Shown here: in pieces, positions 59,355 through 64,000 of the stretch
How positions within the stretch are numbered: the stretch's first letter is position 1
Layout: each line of letters begins with the position of its first letter
From: Erythrobacter sp.
GTDB taxonomy: Bacteria > Pseudomonadota > Alphaproteobacteria > Sphingomonadales > Sphingomonadaceae
Direction: 5' to 3'
Length of the DNA: 64,000 nt
Assembly (NCBI GenBank): GCA_019739335.1
Contig: CP073261.1
Coordinates: forward strand, 310,001 to 374,000
Made by a program: the position numbers and the translations under genes
The notes under the pieces: generated by a model
The model's input: the letters and a program-made list of their open reading frames with translations, nothing else
What the model was told of the DNA's origin: nothing
The model's database searches: none

Positions 59355-60844
59355 CAGGCCGCTTCCGCCCGCTGCACCCGGCTCAGCCCGATGTCCTCGC
59401 TCCGCGCAAAATTGCCATGCAGGCCGAAACGCAGGCGGATCGGCACCTGGATTGTCGCCACCGGGCCTTTTTCGATATCGAGCGCGTCGAACACCAGCAG
59501 GTCGCTGCGATGCTCGGCCAGCCGATTGCACACCTGCACGATCCAGCCGTCGCCTTCGGGCGCATCTGGGCTGCGCGGGATGAAGCAGGGTTCCTGCAAA
59601 GTGCTGGTCGGCCCCGCCCACCAGTGGCTTTCCGCGCCGCTCTCCAGATCCTTGAGGAACAGGCAGTTCATCGGTGCCCCGCCCGCACTGCCGCCGACAG
59701 CTTCCATCGGGCGGCGGAAATCGACTTCCAGCCCCCAGGTGTAGCGATTCTTGCGCCCGGTGAAGCGATCGTCGATGCGGGGGAATTCGCTGAACGTTTC
59801 GGTCAGGCGGTTGATCGCCGCGAATTCCTCGCCGTTCGATGCCATGTCCACGACCCATTCGGTCAGGTGGGTCACGCTTTCCTGCGGATTGAACGGCGCG
59901 CCGTGGATGTCGGGGAAGAACGGGAAGAAATTATTCGCCGATTCCGGCGTCACCATGTGCACCTTCGTGCCGTCCTGCCAGGCGTTCATCGTATGGCTGG
60001 CAAAGCAGTTATCGCGCTTGAACCAGCGGATATCGTCCTGCTGAAGCCCCGCGCGGCGGGGGATAATGCCGAGATAGACCGGCCTGGTGGTATCGAACAT
60101 GAAGGCCGGCTTGCCCTGCTCCAACTGCTCCCAGCTGCCCACGCTGGGCACGATATGCAGCACCAGATAATCGGGCGTGATCGCGAAATCGTGCATCATG
60201 CAGTAGTAGGGAACCTTGAACCATTCCTCGCGCACCAGCTCGCCTTCGGGGCTGATCTCGTAATAGGTCACGTCGTCGGTGTGCATCCCGCTCGCGGCGT
60301 AACCGATGGCGACCATGTTGCCGCTATCGGGATCGCGCTTGGGATGGGCGGTAAAGGTCTCGCCGGTCATCTTGCCGCCGAATTTCTCGTAGCCGACCGT
60401 TTCCATGCTTGCCGGGTCCATCACCAGCGCCGGGCTGTCCTCCTTGAGCGCCCAGAGCTTGCCGCCGAACAGCCAGGCATTGGTGTTGGCTGTGCCGCGA
60501 ATCTGTCCTTTCACGCTTTCGTCGTCAGTCAGCGGATTGCGATAGGCGCCGAACAGCGCCCCGCCGGCGGCATTCTCCAGCCTCCACTTGTCGGTCTTCG
60601 CCCAGCGCTGGCGGAAATCGCACTGCCCGTCGTGGAAATGAAAGCGGGTGATCATCCCGTCGCCGTTGAAGGAGATATCGTCGTGCATCCGCGGCGGGAA
60701 CTGCGGATCGGGCTGCACGCGAAAGAATGCCCCATCGAGCTCCGGCGGGATCGTGCCGGTGTGCTGAAGATCGGCGATATCCGCCTCGATCCGGCTGGGG
60801 GTGTTGAATCCGGTAAAGCTCGGGGTATCGGGAAATTGTGCCAT
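59354..60844 (-). CDS. lsd: Lignostilbene-alpha,beta-dioxygenase (carotenoid cleavage oxygenase family)
   Basis: 496 aa. Iron-binding His at 167 (TAHPKR), 218 (MMHDFA), 284 (ASHTMN) and 476 (GLHGNF). Phe59, Tyr101 and Lys134 are present at positions I recall for the 4-hydroxystilbene pocket of LsdA of Sphingobium TMY1. Splits the central double bond of lignostilbene with O2 into two vanillin-type aldehydes. AAGGAGAGG lies before the ATG. Leads the minus-strand operon with serine hydrolase and DUF3237, driven by the MarR-linked promoter. Confidence 0.92.
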   Translation of the reverse strand: MAQFPDTPSFTGFNTPSRIEADIADLQHTGTIPPELDGAFFRVQPDPQFPPRMHDDISFNGDGMITRFHFHDGQCDFRQRWAKTDKWRLENAAGGALFGAYRNPLTDDESVKGQIRGTANTNAWLFGGKLWALKEDSPALVMDPASMETVGYEKFGGKMTGETFTAHPKRDPDSGNMVAIGYAASGMHTDDVTYYEISPEGELVREEWFKVPYYCMMHDFAITPDYLVLHIVPSVGSWEQLEQGKPAFMFDTTRPVYLGIIPRRAGLQQDDIRWFKRDNCFASHTMNAWQDGTKVHMVTPESANNFFPFFPDIHGAPFNPQESVTHLTEWVVDMASNGEEFAAINRLTETFSEFPRIDDRFTGRKNRYTWGLEVDFRRPMEAVGGSAGGAPMNCLFLKDLESGAESHWWAGPTSTLQEPCFIPRSPDAPEGDGWIVQVCNRLAEHRSDLLVFDALDIEKGPVATIQVPIRLRFGLHGNFARSEDIGLSRVQRAEAA

Positions 60845-60863
60845 CGGTGCCTCTCCTTGCACA

Positions 60864-60888
60864 AGATTGTATGCTCCACTAACAATCT
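60864..60888. promoter_or_regulatory. MarR operator candidate
   Basis: AGATTGT (60864-60870) and ACAATCT (60882-60888), a perfect 7-bp inverted repeat with 11-bp spacer, lying between the divergent dioxygenase and MarR genes. Covers the spacer and -10 of the dioxygenase promoter. Confidence 0.75.
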
Positions 60889-60894
60889 CATCAA
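60866..60894 (-). promoter_or_regulatory. Sigma-70-like promoter of the dioxygenase operon
   Basis: On the minus strand TTGATG (60894-60889), 17-base spacer, TACAAT (60871-60866). Predicted start about 60859, leaving a leader of about 15 bases with AAGGAGAGG. The operator overlies it, so bound regulator should block polymerase. Confidence 0.75.
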
Positions 60895-60911
60895 GCCGCC
60901 TTTGGGGCGGT

Positions 60912-61403
60912 ATGTCCGGGGACAGGATTTTGGCGGGAGCGGCATTGACGCAGGACAAGGCAGAAGCGGAGGATCTTCCGCAAGGCGATGTCGGCGCGCT
61001 CGACGGGATCGTCGGTTTCCACATCCGGCTGGCGCACGGCGCGGTCTATCGCCACTTCACTGAAAGCTTCACCGATCTCGGCATGACCCAGAAACAGGTC
61101 AGCGTGCTGTGGCTGGTCGGCGATCATCCGGGGATTTCGCAGGTCGATCTCGGCGCGCGGCTGCGGATGGACCGGGCCACCACCATGACCATCGTCAACC
61201 GATTGCAGGAACGTGACTACCTGCGCCGCGAGCGCGCCGAGGACGACGGGCGCAAGCAGGCGCTGCACCTGACCAAGAACGGCCACCGCGCGCTGGAAGA
61301 GGCCAAGGCCTGCATCGAAGCGCATGAAAACTGGCTCAAAAGCCGCTTCACCCCTGCGGAGGTGGAAAAACTGGTGGAAATGCTGGCGCGAATCCACGAA
61401 TAG
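60912..61403 (+). CDS. MarR-family regulator
   Basis: 163 aa. Winged-helix MarR: LGMTQKQVSVLWLVGDHPGI, QVDLGARLRMDRATTMTIVN (recognition helix), RLQERDYLRRERAEDDGRKQ (wing). Divergent from the dioxygenase operon with the operator in the 67-base gap; likely a repressor released by an aromatic ligand. The downstream transporter and frmA genes follow in the same direction. Confidence 0.92.
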   Translation: MSGDRILAGAALTQDKAEAEDLPQGDVGALDGIVGFHIRLAHGAVYRHFTESFTDLGMTQKQVSVLWLVGDHPGISQVDLGARLRMDRATTMTIVNRLQERDYLRRERAEDDGRKQALHLTKNGHRALEEAKACIEAHENWLKSRFTPAEVEKLVEMLARIHE

Positions 61404-61432
61404 GGGCCGATCCAGGAGAGGACAAAGTCAAC

Positions 61433-62785
61433 ATGGCCGCACCAGCCGGGGGTTCGAACCCCATCACTGTCATCAACGATACCGCTATGGGGGCGCGGCA
61501 ATGGATTGTCGTCATCCTGATGGTGCTCCTGAACGCGCTCGACGGGTTCGACGTGCTTTCGAGCGCCTTTGCCGCGCCGGGGATCACCGCGGACTGGGGG
61601 ATTTCCCGTCCTGCGCTGGGCGTAGTTCTTTCTGCCGAACTGGTCGGCATGGGCTTCGGCTCGGTGTTGCTCGGCGGCGCGGCGGACAAGTTTGGCCGCA
61701 AATACACCATGATTGCCTGCCTGCTGCTGATGGCGCTGGGCATGTACCTCGCCAGCATTGCCACGGGGGTGACACCGATGGTGGCCTTCCGTTTCCTCAC
61801 CGGCATCGGCATCGGCGGGATGCTGACCACCACCAACGCGGTAGTGGCCGAAAGCACCAACAGCCGCTGGCGCTCAACCTGCATTGCCGTCTATGTCGCG
61901 GGCTATCCGCTGGGCGCGATCATCGGCGGGATTGCCGCTTCGGAATGGTTGCTGCCCGATCACGGCTGGCGCGCGATCTTCCTGTTCGGCGCAGTGGTGA
62001 CGGCGGCGCTGATCCCGGTTATCCTGCTGCTGGTGCCTGAGACGGCGGCTTACCAGGCCACCAAGGGCAATGTCGCAGGAGTCAATCGCACGCTCGCGGC
62101 TTTCGGCAAGCCTGCCATTGGCGAATTGCCGACCATCGTTGCAGGGACGACCAAGCCCAAGGTGACGGACATCCTTTCGAACCGCCAGCTGCGCCCGGTC
62201 ACGCTGTTGCTGGCTTTCGGCTACATGTTCCACACCATCACTTTCTACTACATCCTCAAGTTCGCGGTGCAGATCGTCTCCGACTATCCCCCCGGCTATC
62301 CGCCCGCCGAGGCGGCAACGGTGCTGACCTATGCCAATGTCGGCGGGTTCTTCGGCTCTGCGCTCTTCGGCTTCGTGATGGCGAAGCTCGGGATCAAGTG
62401 GCCGACCGCACTGATGCTGCTGATCGGTTCGGTGATGGTAGCCAGCTTCGGCATGGGCCGCGATACGCTGGATGGCTGGCAGTGGGCGACGATCCTGACC
62501 GGCTTCTTCACCAATGCCGCGATCAGCGGATACTATGCCGCCTTCGCGCGCGGATTCCCCGCCTATGCCCGCGCCACCGGCACCGGATTCGTGCTGGGGA
62601 TCGGGCGGTTTGGCGCTGCCGGCAGTCCGCTGATCGCGGGTGCGCTGTTCGGCTGGCTGGGGAACGACCAGTTGCTGACGGTGTCGATCATCATGGCGAT
62701 GGGCTCGGTCATTTCGCTGCTGCTGTTCCTGATGCTGCCCGAACGCGATGGTGATGAAGTGATGGCGGAAAAGCCGACAGCCTGA
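61433..62785 (+). CDS. MFS aromatic acid:H+ symporter (AAHS family)
   Basis: 450 aa, twelve helices. Family marks: [19 protein letters not shown] (DGFD in helix 1), [13 protein letters not shown] (loop 2-3) and [20 protein letters not shown]. Relatives PcaK, VanK and BenK import hydroxybenzoates, protocatechuate or vanillate. CAGGAGAGG precedes the ATG. Downstream of the MarR gene and 23 bases before frmA. Confidence 0.9.
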   Translation: MAAPAGGSNPITVINDTAMGARQWIVVILMVLLNALDGFDVLSSAFAAPGITADWGISRPALGVVLSAELVGMGFGSVLLGGAADKFGRKYTMIACLLLMALGMYLASIATGVTPMVAFRFLTGIGIGGMLTTTNAVVAESTNSRWRSTCIAVYVAGYPLGAIIGGIAASEWLLPDHGWRAIFLFGAVVTAALIPVILLLVPETAAYQATKGNVAGVNRTLAAFGKPAIGELPTIVAGTTKPKVTDILSNRQLRPVTLLLAFGYMFHTITFYYILKFAVQIVSDYPPGYPPAEAATVLTYANVGGFFGSALFGFVMAKLGIKWPTALMLLIGSVMVASFGMGRDTLDGWQWATILTGFFTNAAISGYYAAFARGFPAYARATGTGFVLGIGRFGAAGSPLIAGALFGWLGNDQLLTVSIIMAMGSVISLLLFLMLPERDGDEVMAEKPTA

Positions 62786-62808
62786 GATTCCTGTGGGAGA
62801 GACCAACA

Positions 62809-63921
62809 ATGAAGACCCGTGCCGCCGTAGCCTTTGCCCCGAAGCAGCCCTTGGAGATTGTCGAACTTGACCTCGAAGGCCCCAAGGCAGGCGAAGTGCT
62901 GGTCGAGATCATGGCCACCGGCATTTGCCACACCGATGCCTATACGCTCGACGGGTTCGACAGCGAGGGTATTTTCCCCTCGGTGCTCGGCCATGAAGGC
63001 GCAGGCATTGTGCGCGAAGTGGGCGCGGGCGTTACCAGCGTGAAGCCGGGCGATCACGTGATCCCGCTCTACACCCCCGAATGCCGTCAGTGTAAATCGT
63101 GCCTCAGCGGCAAGACCAACCTCTGCACCGCGATCCGCGCCACGCAGGGCAAGGGGCTGATGCCCGATGGCACCAGCCGGTTCAGCTACAAGGGGGAGAC
63201 GATCTTCCACTACATGGGCTGTTCGACCTTCTCGAACTTCACCGTGCTGCCTGAGATCGCGGTCGCCAAGATCCGTGAGGACGCGCCGTTCCAGTCGGCC
63301 TGCTATATCGGCTGCGGCGTGACGACCGGCGTCGGCGCTGTCACCAACACCGCCAAAGTGCAGGTGGGCGACAATGTGGTGGTGTTCGGCCTCGGCGGGA
63401 TCGGGCTCAACGTGATCCAGGGCGCGCGGCTGGCGGGCGCGGGCAAGATTATCGGAGTCGATATCAATCCTGCGCGCGAGGAATGGGGCCAGCGCTTCGG
63501 GATGACCGAGTTCCTCAATTCCAAGGGCATGAGCCGCGAGGAAGTCGTCGCCAAGGTGGTCGAAATGACTGATGGCGGCGCGGACTATACCTTCGATGCC
63601 ACCGGCAACACCGAAGTGATGCGCACCGCACTCGAAGCCTGCCACCGCGGCTGGGGCACCTCGATCATCATCGGCGTGGCCGAAGCGGGCAAGGAAATTT
63701 CCACCCGCCCGTTCCAGCTCGTCACCGGGCGCAACTGGCGCGGCACCGCATTCGGCGGCGCCAAGGGGCGGACGGACGTGCCCAAAATCGTCGACATGTA
63801 CATGACCGGCAAGATCCAGATCGATCCGATGATCACCCACGTAATGGGGCTGGAAGAGATCAACACCGCGTTCGACCTGATGCACGCGGGCGAGAGCATC
63901 CGTTCGGTGGTGGTGTTCTAG
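62809..63921 (+). CDS. frmA: S-(hydroxymethyl)glutathione dehydrogenase (class III alcohol dehydrogenase)
   Basis: 370 aa. Catalytic zinc site [12 protein letters not shown] and GHEGAGIV, structural zinc Cys in [18 protein letters not shown] motif [19 protein letters not shown], and family-specific [20 protein letters not shown]. Oxidises the glutathione adduct of formaldehyde to S-formylglutathione. Its place behind the aromatic acid transporter fits disposal of formaldehyde released in lignin-dimer cleavage or O-demethylation. No frmB is visible before the window ends. Confidence 0.95.
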   Translation: MKTRAAVAFAPKQPLEIVELDLEGPKAGEVLVEIMATGICHTDAYTLDGFDSEGIFPSVLGHEGAGIVREVGAGVTSVKPGDHVIPLYTPECRQCKSCLSGKTNLCTAIRATQGKGLMPDGTSRFSYKGETIFHYMGCSTFSNFTVLPEIAVAKIREDAPFQSACYIGCGVTTGVGAVTNTAKVQVGDNVVVFGLGGIGLNVIQGARLAGAGKIIGVDINPAREEWGQRFGMTEFLNSKGMSREEVVAKVVEMTDGGADYTFDATGNTEVMRTALEACHRGWGTSIIIGVAEAGKEISTRPFQLVTGRNWRGTAFGGAKGRTDVPKIVDMYMTGKIQIDPMITHVMGLEEINTAFDLMHAGESIRSVVVF

Positions 63922-63939
63922 GGTAAGTCCTACCTACTT

Positions 63940-64000
63940 CGTCACCCCGGCCCCCGAGCCGGGGCCCCGCTTTGACCGCGCCTCTGCAAGCGGGACCCCG
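63940..64000. repeat. GC-rich inverted repeat, cut by window end
   Basis: CCCGGCCCCCGAGCCGGGGC forms a hairpin directly after frmA, followed by a second arm CAAGCGGGACCCCG at the edge that could pair with CGGGGCCCCGCTTT. The element type CGTCACCCCGGCCCCCGAGC resembles REP units of sphingomonads; the right end is not visible. Confidence 0.65.

Overview
The window is a high-GC, densely packed chromosomal segment of an alphaproteobacterium, most likely Sphingomonadales (Sphingomonadaceae or Erythrobacteraceae). That assignment is inference. It rests on base composition, the argH-lipoprotein-lysA order, a SDHAF4/DUF1674 gene, sphingomonad-type lignin genes (LigW-like, lignostilbene dioxygenase) and REP-like repeats. 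No rRNA and no CRISPR array is present. There are two tRNA genes, Val(TAC) and Lys(TTT).

Layout. 1-1357: the end of a DUF3089 hydrolase and ruvX. 1363-3509: a small minus-strand operon of a 54-aa peptide and two unrecognised proteins, which looks like an undescribed peptide-modification (RiPP-like) locus. 3615-9125: a minus-strand argH/lipoprotein/lysA/siroheme operon, a TlpA-type thioredoxin lipoprotein and a flavin monooxygenase. 9217-14420: tRNA-Val, an arsenic operon arsR-arsI-arsC-acr3-arsH with a candidate operator, then an alkaline phosphatase. 14594-17733: a signalling module of a tandem-PilZ protein, a GAF-GGDEF-EAL protein and a BLUF blue-light sensor.

18301-29974 is an 11.7-kb integrated element at the 3' end of tRNA-Lys. 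It has 48-bp attachment repeats, a tyrosine integrase, an additional 22-bp repeat flanking the attachment core on both sides, a chain of small coupled unknown genes, and one phage tail tape-measure-like gene without other virion genes. Its right end holds decayed phage-type gene fragments.

30185-48363 is mainly housekeeping: folK, a carbon-nitrogen hydrolase, msrA, rsmB, a mrp/molybdoenzyme/hemH/VTT operon, hflKC, degP, a class A PBP, msrB and a GST. 48541-63921 is a catabolic region for lignin-derived aromatics: an NTF2-like lyase candidate, aldehyde dehydrogenase, VAO-type flavin oxidase, LigW-like decarboxylase, NmrA-type reductase, two MFS transporters, a ThDP decarboxylase, a DUF3237 protein, a secreted serine hydrolase, lignostilbene dioxygenase, a MarR regulator with a clear operator-promoter overlap, and glutathione-dependent formaldehyde dehydrogenase.

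How they work together. The last region reads as one pathway: C-C cleavage of a lignin dimer with release of formaldehyde, oxidative cleavage of the resulting stilbene to two aromatic aldehydes, their oxidation and decarboxylation, and detoxification of the formaldehyde. The early region suggests arsenate and organoarsenical detoxification, and light-tuned cyclic-di-GMP control.
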